A program made the position numbers and the translations under genes. A DNA stretch of 42,721 nt. It comes from Methylobacterium crusticola. GTDB lineage: Bacteria; Pseudomonadota; Alphaproteobacteria; Rhizobiales; Beijerinckiaceae. Below, one piece after another: positions 1 to 8,359 of the stretch (its first letter is position 1; every line of letters starts with the position of its first letter). The stretch lies in assembly GCF_003574465.1 (NCBI RefSeq), contig NZ_QOWC01000058.1, positions 1 through 42,721 on the forward strand, given 5' to 3'. The notes below the pieces were generated by a model that ran no database searches, had not been told where the DNA came from, and saw only the letters and a list, made by a program, of their open reading frames with translations.

Positions 1-1
1 C

Positions 2-385
2 GTCGCCGGCATCGGCTTCCGGCACGCCACCGCCGCCCCGGAGATCCTCGCCCTCGTGGGCGAGGCGCTGGCGCAGGCCGCCCTCGGGGCCGCCCGCCTC
101 GGCGCCCTCGCCACCGCGGAGGACCGCGCCGGCGACGCCGCGATCCGGGCGGCGGCCGAGGTCCTGGGCGTGCCGCTCCTCGGCATCCCGGTCGAGGCCC
201 TGCGCGAGGCCGGGCGCCGGGGCGTGACGCGCTCGGCCCGGATCGAGACCCTGCGCGGCGTCGGCTCGCTCGCCGAGGCGGCGGCCCTGGCGGCGGCGGG
301 GCCGGCCGGCCGCCTGATCCTGCCCCGCATCGCCAGCGCGGGGGCGACCTGCGCGCTCGCCGCTCCGGGAGACGACCCGCGATGA
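2..385 (+). CDS. cobE: Cobalamin biosynthesis protein CobE (5' end outside window)
   Basis: The reading frame is open from base 2, so the true start lies upstream. The visible 127 residues begin [15 protein letters not shown], the typical opening of the CobE / CbiG C-terminal domain (GIGFR followed by a helix), and keep the later [13 protein letters not shown] segment with a family-like Cys. CobE is a small protein of the aerobic corrin pathway, thought to help trap or pass on corrin intermediates; its exact role is not settled. The stop overlaps the cobM start (ATGA), which means translational coupling in one operon. A GTG at 56 is also in frame but would remove the conserved GIGFR motif, so it is not the start. 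I am confident of the family and less sure of the molecular role. Confidence 0.85.
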   Translation, partial: VAGIGFRHATAAPEILALVGEALAQAALGAARLGALATAEDRAGDAAIRAAAEVLGVPLLGIPVEALREAGRRGVTRSARIETLRGVGSLAEAAALAAAGPAGRLILPRIASAGATCALAAPGDDPR

Positions 386-1158
386 TCCACTTCATCGGCG
401 CCGGACCGGGCGCGCCCGACCTCGTCACGGTGCGGGGCCGCGACCTGATCGCCCGCTGCCCGGTCTGCCTCTACGCCGGCTCCCTGGTCGCCCCCGGGAT
501 CCTCGCCTGGTGCCCGCCGGGCGCCCGGCGGATCGACACCGCCCCCCTGAGCCTCGACGCCATCGTGGACGAGATGGCGGCGGCCCACGCGCGGGGCGAG
601 GAGGTGGCGAGGCTCCATTCGGGCGACCTCGCGATCTGGAGCGCGGTGGCCGAACAGACCCGCCGCCTCGACCGCCTCGGCATCCCCTACACCCTCACGC
701 CCGGGGTCCCGGCCTTCTCGGCCGCCGCGGCGGTGCTCGGGCGCGAGCTGACGGTGCCGGAGGTGGCCCAGTCGGTGGTGCTCACCCGCACCGGCGGGCG
801 CGCCTCGGCCATGCCGGCGACCGAGCGCCTCGCGGCCTTCGCGCAGACCCGCGCCACCCTGGCGCTGCACCTCTCGATCCACGTGGTCGACCGCGTCGCC
901 GCCGAGCTGATCCCGCATTACGGCCCGGACTGCCCGGCGGCCGTGGTCTGGCGCGCCACCTGGCCGGACGAGCGCGTGCTGCTCGGCACCCTCGCCAGCC
1001 TCCCGGCCCAGGTGGCGGCGGCCGGGCTGGAGCGGACGGCCCTGATCCTGGTCGGCCCGGCGCTGGCGGCGCGGGATTTTCGCGAGAGCGCGCTCTACTC
1101 GGCGGATTACGACCGGCGCTTCCGGCCGGGCGCCGGGCGGGCGGCGCCGGAGGCGTGA
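382..1158 (+). CDS. cobM: Precorrin-4 C(11)-methyltransferase CobM
   Basis: This is a 258-residue SAM-dependent methyltransferase of the tetrapyrrole methylase family. It moves a methyl group from S-adenosylmethionine to C-11 of precorrin-4 to give precorrin-5 on the way to vitamin B12. The N-terminus [19 protein letters not shown] carries the glycine-rich family signature, followed by [11 protein letters not shown], which is characteristic of CobM/CbiF. A second conserved segment is HSGDLAIW near residues 74-81. Length is normal for the family. It starts inside the cobE stop (ATGA) and is therefore cotranslated. The next gene, cbiD, is convergent and ends 29 bases downstream. Confidence 0.95.
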   Translation: MIHFIGAGPGAPDLVTVRGRDLIARCPVCLYAGSLVAPGILAWCPPGARRIDTAPLSLDAIVDEMAAAHARGEEVARLHSGDLAIWSAVAEQTRRLDRLGIPYTLTPGVPAFSAAAAVLGRELTVPEVAQSVVLTRTGGRASAMPATERLAAFAQTRATLALHLSIHVVDRVAAELIPHYGPDCPAAVVWRATWPDERVLLGTLASLPAQVAAAGLERTALILVGPALAARDFRESALYSADYDRRFRPGAGRAAPEA

Positions 1159-1187
1159 CGCGCGCGCCAGCCCGACCCGGGCACCCC

Positions 1188-2291
1188 TCACCCCACGGGA
1201 TGGAACGGCGCCCGCCCCACCAGCCAGCCGTCGCGGTCGAACACCACCACCTCGAGGGCGATGCCGGAGCCCGACAGGGCCCGCGCGGCCGTCGCCCAGG
1301 CGTGGCGGGCCACCACGTCGGCGAGCGGCAGGTCGCGGGCCCGGGCGAGGTCCAGCACCGCGAGGGCCGTGTTCGCGGCCGCGGCCTGCCGGGCGAGGTC
1401 CGGGTCAGCCCCCGCCTCGGCGAGGCGCCCGGCGAGCCAGGCGAGGTCGACGGGGCCGGCGCGGGAATGCAGGTCGAGGAAGCCGTGGCCGAGCTTCGTC
1501 ATCTTGGCGATGCCCCCCGCCACCGTGACCTTCGGCACCGGGTGCCGCCTCAGGTACTTCAGCATCCCGCCGGCGAAGTCGCCCATCTCGATCAGGGCCT
1601 GGGGGGCGAGGCCGTGCAGCCGCTGCACCGCCGCCTCGGAGGTCGACCCCGTGGCGCCGGCGACGTGGGCGAGGGCGCCGGCCCGGGCCACGTCGACGCC
1701 GCGGTGGATGCTGTCGATCCAGGCCGCGCAGGAATACGGCACCACCACCCCGGTGGTGCCGAGGATCGAGAGGCCCCCGAGGACGCCGAGGCGCGGGTTG
1801 AGGGTCCTCAGGGCGAGGGCCTCGCCGCCCGGGATCGCGATCTCCACGACGGCGTCCGGCCCGCCGCCGTGCCCGGCCGCGGCCTCCGCCAGCGCCGCCG
1901 CGATGATGCGGCGGGGCGCCGGGTTGATCGCCGGCTCGCCGACCGGCAGCGGCAGCCCGGCGCGCGTCACGGTGCCGACCCCCGGCCCGGCCCGGAAGGT
2001 GACGCCGGAGCCCGGCGGGCCCGGCCGCACCGTCGCCAGCACCAGGACGCCGTGGGTGACGTCGGGATCGTCGCCCGCGTCCTTGACGACGCCGGCCCGG
2101 GCGCCGCCCTCCGTCGCCTCGGCCACCGCGAGCGCGAAGGCCGGCCGCGCGCCGCCCGGCAGCGGGATCTCGACGGGGTCCGGGAACACGCCGGTGCGGC
2201 CGCCCAGGTAGGCCGCCTTGGCGGCGGCCGCCGCGCAGGCGCCGGTGGTCCAGCCGCGGCGCAGCGCGCCCCTCGGTCGTGTCTCGTCCAT
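1188..2291 (-). CDS. cbiD: Cobalt-precorrin-5B (C1)-methyltransferase CbiD
   Basis: About 367 residues, SAM-dependent methylation at C-1 of the corrin ring with loss of the C-20-derived fragment. The N-terminal LRRGWTTGACAAAAAKAA is the CbiD hallmark. Later motifs include ILGTTGVVVPYS and the GGIAKMTKLGHGFLDLHS block near the C-terminus. In the classical aerobic pathway this step is done by CobF; many alphaproteobacteria that have CobE/CobM carry CbiD instead, and this window fits that pattern. I chose the ATG at 2291; a GTG at 2306 would add five residues (MIPRR) and cannot be excluded, since neither has a clear Shine-Dalgarno. It is convergent with cobM and divergent from cobB. Confidence 0.93.
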   Translation of the reverse strand: MDETRPRGALRRGWTTGACAAAAAKAAYLGGRTGVFPDPVEIPLPGGARPAFALAVAEATEGGARAGVVKDAGDDPDVTHGVLVLATVRPGPPGSGVTFRAGPGVGTVTRAGLPLPVGEPAINPAPRRIIAAALAEAAAGHGGGPDAVVEIAIPGGEALALRTLNPRLGVLGGLSILGTTGVVVPYSCAAWIDSIHRGVDVARAGALAHVAGATGSTSEAAVQRLHGLAPQALIEMGDFAGGMLKYLRRHPVPKVTVAGGIAKMTKLGHGFLDLHSRAGPVDLAWLAGRLAEAGADPDLARQAAAANTALAVLDLARARDLPLADVVARHAWATAARALSGSGIALEVVVFDRDGWLVGRAPFHPVG

Positions 2292-2368
2292 CCGGCGTGG
2301 TATCACCCCGGGGCGGCGCCGTGGAAGCGCCGCGCGCGCGACGACGCCGCCACCGGAGATCCCCGCCC

Positions 2369-3694
2369 GTGACCGATCGCCCTGCCCGCGGGCTCCTGAT
2401 CGCCGCCGCCCGGTCCGGATCGGGCAAGACCACCGTGACGCTCGCCGTCCTGCGGGCGCTGCGGCGGCGCGGGATCGCGGTCGCGGGGGCGAAGTGCGGC
2501 CCGGACTACATCGACCCGGCCTTCCACGCCGCCGCCACCGGACGGCCGAGCTTCAACCTCGACAGCTTCGCGATGGACGGCGCACTGCTCGACGCCGTGG
2601 CGGCCCAGGCCGGCGCGGGCGCCGCGCTCGTGGTGGCGGAGGGCTCGATGGGGCTGTTCGACGGCGTCGAGGCCGAGGAGGGCCGCAGCGGCGCCAACGC
2701 GGACGTGGCGGCCCGCTTCGGCTGGCCGGTGGTGCTGGTGCTCGACGTCTCGGGCGCCGCCCAGTCCGCCGCCGCGACGGCGCTCGGCGTCCGGGCCTAC
2801 GACCCGCGCCTGCGGCTCGCCGGCGTGATCCTCAACAAGGTGGCGAGCCCGCGCCACCGGCGCCTCGTCGAGGCCGGCCTCGCCCGGGTCGGCCTGCCGG
2901 TCCTCGGGGCGCTCCCCCGCGACGCCGGCCTCGTGCTGCCGGAGCGCCATCTCGGCCTCGTCCAGGCCGGCGAGACCGCGGACCTCGCGGCCCGCCTCGA
3001 CGCGCTGGCCGACCTGGCGGAGGCGTCCCTCGACCTCGACGCGATCCTGGCGGCGGCGGCCGGCCACGTGCCGCCGGCGGCTCCGGCCAGCCTGCCGGCG
3101 CCGCCCGGGCGGCGGATCGCGGTCGCCCGCGACGCGGCGTTCTCGTTCGTCTATCCCCACCTGGAGGCGGGCTGGCGCGCGGCCGGGGCCGACCTGCACG
3201 CCTTCTCGCCCCTCGCCGACGAGGCCCCGCCGCCGGGCTGCGACGCCTGCTGGCTCCCGGGCGGCTATCCCGAGCTCCATGCCGGGCGCCTGGCCGGGGC
3301 CTCGGCCTTCCTCGGCGGCCTGCGGGACTTCGCCCGCACGCGGCCCGTGCACGGCGAGTGCGGCGGCTACATGGTGCTGGGCGAGACCCTGGAGGACGCC
3401 GACGGCACCACCCACGCCATGGCGGGTCTCCTGCCGGTGGCGACCTCCTACGCGCGCCGCCGCCTGCATCTCGGCTACCGGCTGGCGACGCTGCTCGCCG
3501 ACGGCCCCCTCGGCCCCGCGGGCGGGCGGCTCGTCGGGCACGAGTTCCACTACGCGGGCGAGGTGACCGGGGTGCCGGACGCGGCGGTCGCGCTCGCCCG
3601 GGTCACGGACGCGGAGGGCCGCGCGCTCGGGCTCGCCGGGCACCGGCGCGGCCTCGTCAGCGGCAGCTTCTTCCACCTCATCGGCGTCCGCTGA
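2369..3694 (+). CDS. cobB: Cobyrinate / hydrogenobyrinate a,c-diamide synthase CobB
   Basis: This 441-residue enzyme amidates the a and c carboxylates of (hydrogeno)byrinic acid using ATP and glutamine. The N-terminal ATP-grasp-like, MinD-related domain opens with GLLIAAARSGSGKTT (P-loop variant). The C-terminal class I glutamine amidotransferase domain contains the nucleophile in HGECGGYMVLG and a C-terminal GSFFHL. I chose GTG 2369 (VTDRPARG) because homology starts there and GGAG lies at 2354-2357; the frame is open further upstream to 2279, but that stretch is Arg-rich and overlaps cbiD. It shares a 77-base divergent promoter region with cbiD. Whether the natural substrate is cobyrinate or hydrogenobyrinate cannot be read from this sequence. 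Confidence 0.93.
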   Translation: MTDRPARGLLIAAARSGSGKTTVTLAVLRALRRRGIAVAGAKCGPDYIDPAFHAAATGRPSFNLDSFAMDGALLDAVAAQAGAGAALVVAEGSMGLFDGVEAEEGRSGANADVAARFGWPVVLVLDVSGAAQSAAATALGVRAYDPRLRLAGVILNKVASPRHRRLVEAGLARVGLPVLGALPRDAGLVLPERHLGLVQAGETADLAARLDALADLAEASLDLDAILAAAAGHVPPAAPASLPAPPGRRIAVARDAAFSFVYPHLEAGWRAAGADLHAFSPLADEAPPPGCDACWLPGGYPELHAGRLAGASAFLGGLRDFARTRPVHGECGGYMVLGETLEDADGTTHAMAGLLPVATSYARRRLHLGYRLATLLADGPLGPAGGRLVGHEFHYAGEVTGVPDAAVALARVTDAEGRALGLAGHRRGLVSGSFFHLIGVR

Positions 3695-3754
3695 CCGGCC
3701 CCGGGGGGCGCGGACCGGCGCCTGCCCGAGCCGGGCCGTCCCGGCCGGCCCTGC

Positions 3755-4180
3755 TCAGGCGTCGCGCCCCTCGGCCGGGGCCGGGGCCGGGGGCGGGGGC
3801 GACACGGCCCGGCTCAGGCGGGCGGCGGAGCGCACGATCGCCAGCACCTCGCGGCGCAGCTGCTCGTCCTCGATCTGCACGTAGGCCCGCAGCAGCTCGA
3901 TCGCGCCCTGCGCGCTCAGGAAGCCGAAGACGTTGTCGTCCCCGCTCTCGCTGTCGGCCTGCTCCTCGAAGAAGGCCGAGACCGGCACCTCGAGCAGGCG
4001 GGCGATCTCCCGCAGCCGGCCGGCGCCGACGCGGTTCTGGCCCTTCTCGTACTTCTGGACCTGCTGGAAGGTGACACCGACCGCGTTGCCGAGGGCGGTC
4101 TGACTCAGCCCCTTCGCCTTGCGCAGCGCCGTGATGCGCACGCCGACGAGGCGGTCGACCTCTGTTGTTTGCTTGGGCAT
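3755..4180 (-). CDS. XRE-family helix-turn-helix regulator
   Basis: A 141-residue putative DNA-binding repressor. Residues about 12-66 form a Cro/CI-type HTH: ITALRKAKGLSQTALGNAVGV is followed by the recognition-helix segment TFQQVQKYEKGQNRVGAGRL, then LLEVPVSAFFEE. The C-terminal half (about 70-125) is helical and acidic, probably for dimerisation, and ends in a Pro/Ala tail (PPPPAPAPAEG). This architecture is common in Rhizobiales, where such regulators control motility, biofilm or quorum-sensing traits. Its targets here are unknown. It converges with cobB (60-base gap) and faces a long non-coding region upstream. The start is the only sensible ATG. Confidence 0.85.
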   Translation of the reverse strand: MPKQTTEVDRLVGVRITALRKAKGLSQTALGNAVGVTFQQVQKYEKGQNRVGAGRLREIARLLEVPVSAFFEEQADSESGDDNVFGFLSAQGAIELLRAYVQIEDEQLRREVLAIVRSAARLSRAVSPPPPAPAPAEGRDA

Positions 4181-4778
4181 TCGTCCTCAACGTCGTCGCT
4201 TGGGGTGACGATGGCCCTCCCATCCCCGAAGGCTCCGCGCACCCGCATCATCTGGCCCCGGCGCCGACCGGCGCGGCATGCGCCGGCGGCCCCGCGGGCT
4301 GAAACTGGGAGGCCGGACGCGGACACTCCGCGAATCCGGCCGATGGCAATCCGTCGCCGACGGCGTTCCGGCCTGGGCCGCGCCGTCCCGATTCGGCCTC
4401 GCGAGGCCCGGCGCCGTCCCGATCCGGGACAGGCGCCCGCCCTCGACTGGGTTCCCGGCCGTCCCCTCGCAACGAACCGGCCAGCGCGTCCGGGGCCCGC
4501 CGCGACGGGCCGGCGCCCGGATCCGGCGGCGCGGCGCCCCCCGCTCCGCGCACGACCGGCACCGTTGCGGGTCTGCCATGCAACCCGATCCCCGTCTACA
4601 CGCTCCAAGCGAATTCCCCAAGGGAACAAAGGAGAAAAAAATACCGAGATCCGGTGCACCCGCACCAGTGCCGCGCGGCGTGCCGCCGCTTGATCCGGGG
4701 CGCGAAATCGCCTTCAGTCGCGCCACCGGGATGCCGTCGCGGCACTCCCCGCTCTCGACCCGCAAGGAGGCCCCAGGC
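4181..4778. other. Intergenic region, no gene seen
   Basis: About 600 bases between the divergent XRE regulator and the IsdG-like gene. Frames are open through it on both strands, but their products are Arg/Pro/Gly-rich with no recognisable motif, as expected of random high-GC DNA. A 15-16-base direct repeat, CGCCGTCCCGATNCGG, occurs at 4381 and 4413, and the second copy forms a GTCCCG/CGGGAC hairpin. A short A-rich patch (AAAGGAGAAAAAAATA, about 4627-4642) stands out but has no start codon at proper spacing, so it may be leader RNA. I looked for an Irr- or Fur-type iron box ahead of the haem-degrading gene and did not find a convincing one. Confidence 0.5.
4765..4770 (+). promoter_or_regulatory. 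Strong Shine-Dalgarno deciding the start at 4779
   Basis: AGGAGG is a full anti-16S match eight bases before ATG 4779. It fixes the start of the monooxygenase gene and rules out the 167-residue upstream extension that is open in the same frame. Confidence 0.85.
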
Positions 4779-5114
4779 ATGTTCATCGCGATGAACCGGT
4801 TCAAGGTGTACAAGGACGCCACCCAGGACTTCGAGCAGGTCTGGCTCGGCCGGGACAGTCACCTCGGCGAGATGGAGGGCTTCGTGGAATTCCACCTCCT
4901 GCGCGGCCCCGAGCACGAGGACCACGTGCTCTACGCCTCCCACACCGTGTGGGCCTCGCGGGCGGCCTTCGAGGCCTGGACCCGCTCCGAGCAGTTCCGC
5001 CGGGCCCACAGCCGGGCGCCCAGCACGAAGCCGCTCTACCTGTCGCACCCGCAATTCGAGGGGTTCGAGGCGATCCAGACCGTCGCCGGCCCCGCCGCGC
5101 AGGCGGCCGAGTAG
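4779..5114 (+). CDS. IsdG/HmoA-like haem-degrading monooxygenase (ABM fold)
   Basis: A 111-residue single-domain protein of the antibiotic-biosynthesis-monooxygenase superfamily. MFIAMNRFKV, MEGFVEFHLLRGPE and YASHTVWASRAAFEAW are the usual strand and helix blocks. Asn6, Trp67 and His77 fall almost exactly where IsdG has its Asn7-Trp67-His77 catalytic triad, so I infer haem binding and ring opening to free iron. Rhizobial HmuQ/HmuD-type proteins are the nearest concept. It stands alone with its own strong ribosome site; no haem transporter is adjacent. The downstream inverted repeat GCGGGCCCGCC (about 5130-5143) may end the transcript. Function is inferred from motif positions only; other ABM proteins act on quinones. 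Confidence 0.75.
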   Translation: MFIAMNRFKVYKDATQDFEQVWLGRDSHLGEMEGFVEFHLLRGPEHEDHVLYASHTVWASRAAFEAWTRSEQFRRAHSRAPSTKPLYLSHPQFEGFEAIQTVAGPAAQAAE

Positions 5115-5226
5115 GCGCGGCCGGACGGGGGCGGGCCCGCCCTGCGCGCAGGGGGAGCCCGCCCCCGCACCGGCGCGCGACGGATCGCGCGATCGCTCCC
5201 CCGGCCGCCGCGCGCCCCGTCCGCCC

Positions 5227-6513
5227 TCAGGCGCCGCGGGGCGGGTCGAGGCGCGGCAGGAAGGCCGCCAGGAGGCCGATCGCCGGCAGGAAGGCGCAGA
5301 CGGCGTACACGAACTCGATGCTGGTGCGGTCGGCGAGTTCCCCCAGCACCGCGGCGCCGAGCCCGCCCATCCCGAAGGCGAAGCCGAAGAACAGGCCGCC
5401 CACGAGGCCGACGCGGCCGGGCAGCAATTCCTGCGCGTAGACCAGGATCGCCGGCATGGCCGAGGCCAGGATCAGGCCGATCGGCACCGTCAGCGCCACC
5501 GTCCAGCCGAGGCTGGCGTGGGGCAGCGCCAGGGTGAAGGGCAGCACGCCGACGATCGAGCCCCAGATCACCACCTTGCGGCCGAAGCGGTCCCCGATCG
5601 GCCCGCCCACCACGGTGCCGGTGGCGACCGCGCCGAGGAACACGAACAGGTAGAGCTGCGATTCCTGCACCCCGAGCCCGAAGCGGTGGATCAGGTAGAA
5701 GGTGAAGTACGAGCTCAGGCTCGCCATGTAGAAGTACTTCGAGAAGATCAGCACCAGCAGGATCGCGATGGTGCGCACCACCCGGCCGCGCGGCAGGGCG
5801 ACGCCCGCCGCCCCGCTGCCCTTGCGGCCGCGGGCGGCGCCGTGGGCGAGACGGTCGCGGTACCAGCGCCCGACGAGGCCGAGGACCACGAACCCGATCA
5901 GCGCCGCGACGGCGAAGACCGCGACGCTGCCCTGCCCGTGCGGCACCACGATGAAGGCGGCGAGCAGGGGCCCCAGGGCCGAGCCGGCGTTGCCGCCGAC
6001 CTGGAACACCGACTGGGCGAGGCCGAAGCGCCCGCCCGAGGCGAGGCGCGCGACCCGCGACGCCTCCGGGTGGAAGATCGCCGAGCCCAGGCCGACCAGG
6101 CAGGCCGCCAGGATCAGGACGCCGTAGCTCCCGGCGAGCGCCAGGAGGATGAGCCCGGCGAGGGAGAGCAGCATGCCGCCCGCCAGGGAGAACGGCATCG
6201 GCCGCCGGTCGGTGAGCAGGCCGACCATGGGTTGCAGCAGCGACGCCGTGAGCTGGAACGCCAGCGTGATCAGGCCGACCTGTCCGAAATCCAGGCTGTA
6301 GGCCTGCTTCAGGAGCGGGTAGATCGCCGGCAGCAGCGACTGGATCATGTCGTTGAGGAGGTGCGACAGGCTCAGGCCCGCCAGCACCGCGACGGTGGGC
6401 CCGGCCGCGGCCGGCGGCGCGCGGGAGGCCGGCGCCGCGGCCGTCCGGCCGGTCGCCGGGCCGGCCGCCAGCCCCTCGCGGGTCAGCTCGTCCTCGCTCG
6501 CTCGCGCATCCAT
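5227..6513 (-). CDS. fsr: MFS exporter, fosmidomycin-resistance (Fsr) type
   Basis: A 428-residue inner-membrane protein with about twelve hydrophobic segments. After a hydrophilic Ala/Pro-rich N-terminus (about 40 residues), the block LSHLLNDMIQSLLPAIYPLL and GLITLAFQLTASLLQP is diagnostic of the Fsr subfamily. The MFS signature GLLTDRRP follows TM2, and GDRFGRK lies in the matching loop of the second half. The family exports drugs such as fosmidomycin; the natural substrate here is unknown. I chose ATG 6513 (MDARASEDEL) because GGGAG precedes it by about 11 bases; the open frame continues upstream to 6819, but that part is Arg-rich and non-homologous. The gene is monocistronic. Confidence 0.88.
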   Translation of the reverse strand: MDARASEDELTREGLAAGPATGRTAAAPASRAPPAAAGPTVAVLAGLSLSHLLNDMIQSLLPAIYPLLKQAYSLDFGQVGLITLAFQLTASLLQPMVGLLTDRRPMPFSLAGGMLLSLAGLILLALAGSYGVLILAACLVGLGSAIFHPEASRVARLASGGRFGLAQSVFQVGGNAGSALGPLLAAFIVVPHGQGSVAVFAVAALIGFVVLGLVGRWYRDRLAHGAARGRKGSGAAGVALPRGRVVRTIAILLVLIFSKYFYMASLSSYFTFYLIHRFGLGVQESQLYLFVFLGAVATGTVVGGPIGDRFGRKVVIWGSIVGVLPFTLALPHASLGWTVALTVPIGLILASAMPAILVYAQELLPGRVGLVGGLFFGFAFGMGGLGAAVLGELADRTSIEFVYAVCAFLPAIGLLAAFLPRLDPPRGA

Positions 6514-6859
6514 CGCCCGGGTCGCTCCCTCTCCCGGCCGGGGCCGGCCCCCGCCCCCGGGCCGCTCCGACCGCCCTCCTATACCGCGCGGCCGGGCTTC
6601 AAGTCCCGCACGCGGCGCAAGGGTGTCCCGCGCCCCGGCGCAAGGGTGTCCCGCGCCCCGGCGCCGGGCGCTGCCCGCCGACGCGGAATCCGGTTCGGCG
6701 CGGCGGGCGGTCCCGGGCTTGCTCGGTCCCGTGCGGCTGACGGTTGCGGCACGCCGAGCGTGCCGTTCCGGAACAGCCGCCCGCCGCAGGCGGTCCCGAA
6801 CCCGGTGCGGCGGGCGCACCGGAGGACCGCTTCGGCACAGACGGGTTCACGGGCCTTCC
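6514..6859. other. Divergent intergenic region with tandem repeat and hairpin
   Basis: About 345 bases between the divergent fsr-like and sugar-transferase genes. It holds a perfect 23-bp tandem duplication (6614-6659) and a perfect 8-bp-stem hairpin, CGGCACGC-CGA-GCGTGCCG (6747-6765), followed by the palindrome TTCCGGAA. No convincing gene is seen. Promoters for both flanking genes must lie here, but I cannot assign them. Confidence 0.5.
6614..6659. repeat. Perfect 23-bp tandem duplication
   Basis: Two adjacent identical 23-base units, starting GGCGCAAGGGTGTCCCG, occupy 6614-6636 and 6637-6659. Nothing marks them as protein binding sites; a replication-slippage duplication is the simplest reading. 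Confidence 0.85.
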
Positions 6860-8359
6860 ATGCGACACGAACGGTTTCCCCAGAGCGACCGCGTCCCGCG
6901 CCTCGGATCGGCCGGGCGGCGCGCGGTCTGGAACGCGCTCCTGCCGCGGCGCGGCCGGGCCTTCCTGCGGCTCGCCATCGCGGGCGGGGCGGCGCTCGCC
7001 GACCTCGCCGCCGTGGTGCTGGTCGGGGTCGCGGTCGACCTCGCCTATCACGGCGTGGCCTACGACACGCGGCCGTCCCTCGGGCCGGCCCTCCAGGTCG
7101 GGCTGTTCCTCGGCCTCCTCGTGGTGACGCCCAACGTCGCGCGCGGCGAGTACGGCATCGAGAACGCCCTGTCGGGCGCCCCCCACCTGCGGCGGACCGC
7201 GAGCCTCTGGCTCGCCGCCTGGACGGTCGCGCTGCTCCTCGGCTTCCTGACGAAGACGACGGGCGACTTCTCCCGCGTCGTCGCGGTGGCGACCTTCCTG
7301 GCCGGGCTGCCGGCGCTGCTCGCGTCGCGCCACCTGACCGTGACCCTGGTGCGCCGGCTGACCACGCCGCGCTCGGACTCGGCCCGCCGCATCCACCTGA
7401 TCGGCTACGAGGCCGACGTGGCGCACTTCTACGCCAGCCACGACGCGGCGATCCTCGGCCTGCGGGTGATCGGGGTGAGCACCCTGCGGGCGCCGGGGCC
7501 GGGGCCGGACGAGGCCGCGCGCCGCGCCGCCCTCGCCGAGGACCTCGACCTCGCGGTCTCGGTGGTGCGCTTCCTGCGGCCCGACGACGTCTTCGTCCTG
7601 GTGCCCTGGGCGGAGGCCGACGACCTCGAGGCCTGCATCGACGCCTTCCTGCGGGTGCCGGCGGCCCTGCACCTGCGGCCGGGCCGGGTGATGGACCGCC
7701 TCGGCGACATCCGGATCGGCCGTGTCGGCCGGCTCACCGGGATCGCCGTCGGCCGCGCGCCCCTCGCGCCCCTGGAGGTCGCCGCCAAGCGGGTCTTCGA
7801 CGTCGTGCTCGCGAGCGCGGCCCTCGTGGCCCTGTCGCCGGTCCTGGTCCTGATCGCGATCCTGATCCGGCTCGACAGCCCGGGGGCCTGCCTGTTCCGC
7901 CAGAAGCGCCACGGCTTCAACCAGGAGGCCTTCTCGGTCCTCAAGTTCCGCAGCATGCGGGCGGCGCCGGACCAGGCCTTCCGGCAGGCCACCCGGGGCG
8001 ACGACCGCATCACCCGGATCGGCCGCTTCCTGCGCCGCACCAACCTCGACGAGCTGCCCCAGCTCCTGAACGTGATCCGGGGCGACATGTCCCTGGTCGG
8101 CCCGCGCCCGCACGCCCTCGCGCACGACCGCAGCTTCGAGCGGCGCATCGCCCTCTACGCCCGGCGCCACAACGTGCGCCCGGGCATCACCGGCTGGGCC
8201 CAGGTCAACGGCCTGCGGGGCGAGACGCTCACCGACGCCGACATGCGGCGCCGCGTCGAGCACGACCTCCACTACATCGACAACTGGTCGCTCTGGCTCG
8301 ACCTGAAGATCCTGGTCATGACGGTGGCGGCGCGCAGCGCCTTCCGGAACGCCTATTGA
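6860..8359 (+). CDS. Undecaprenyl-phosphate sugar phosphotransferase (exopolysaccharide initiation, WcaJ/PssY-like)
   Basis: A 499-residue polyisoprenyl-phosphate hexose-1-phosphate transferase. The N-terminal half has about four hydrophobic segments (residues 32-130) and a CoA-binding-like domain (RRIHLIGYEADVAHFY). The C-terminal catalytic domain starts with the membrane re-entrant helix in KRVFDVVLASAALVALSPVL and carries the family motifs KRHGFNQEAFSVLKFRSM, RRTNLDELPQLLNVIRGDMS, LVGPRP and VRPGITGWAQVNGLRGET. It loads the first sugar phosphate onto undecaprenyl phosphate at the inner membrane. I chose ATG 6860; the in-frame upstream stretch is not homologous. Its stop overlaps the convergent zur stop by 7 bases. 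No other EPS glycosyltransferase is nearby, although exoD and bcsS lie within 9 kb. Confidence 0.92.
   Translation: MRHERFPQSDRVPRLGSAGRRAVWNALLPRRGRAFLRLAIAGGAALADLAAVVLVGVAVDLAYHGVAYDTRPSLGPALQVGLFLGLLVVTPNVARGEYGIENALSGAPHLRRTASLWLAAWTVALLLGFLTKTTGDFSRVVAVATFLAGLPALLASRHLTVTLVRRLTTPRSDSARRIHLIGYEADVAHFYASHDAAILGLRVIGVSTLRAPGPGPDEAARRAALAEDLDLAVSVVRFLRPDDVFVLVPWAEADDLEACIDAFLRVPAALHLRPGRVMDRLGDIRIGRVGRLTGIAVGRAPLAPLEVAAKRVFDVVLASAALVALSPVLVLIAILIRLDSPGACLFRQKRHGFNQEAFSVLKFRSMRAAPDQAFRQATRGDDRITRIGRFLRRTNLDELPQLLNVIRGDMSLVGPRPHALAHDRSFERRIALYARRHNVRPGITGWAQVNGLRGETLTDADMRRRVEHDLHYIDNWSLWLDLKILVMTVAARSAFRNAY

Noticed and set aside
2292..2368. Cobalamin riboswitch between cbiD and cobB
   Set aside because: Only 77 bases and no B12-box-like sequence; any riboswitch would be upstream of the window.
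510..2372. 620-codon open frame on the plus strand
   Set aside because: Runs through cobM in another frame and antisense to cbiD; low-complexity product.
4600..4660. Irr/Fur-type iron box ahead of the haem-degrading gene
   Set aside because: The A-rich patch has no inverted repeat of the expected kind.
4278..4778. 167-residue N-terminal extension of the IsdG-like protein
   Set aside because: Low-complexity, and a full AGGAGG sits right before ATG 4779.
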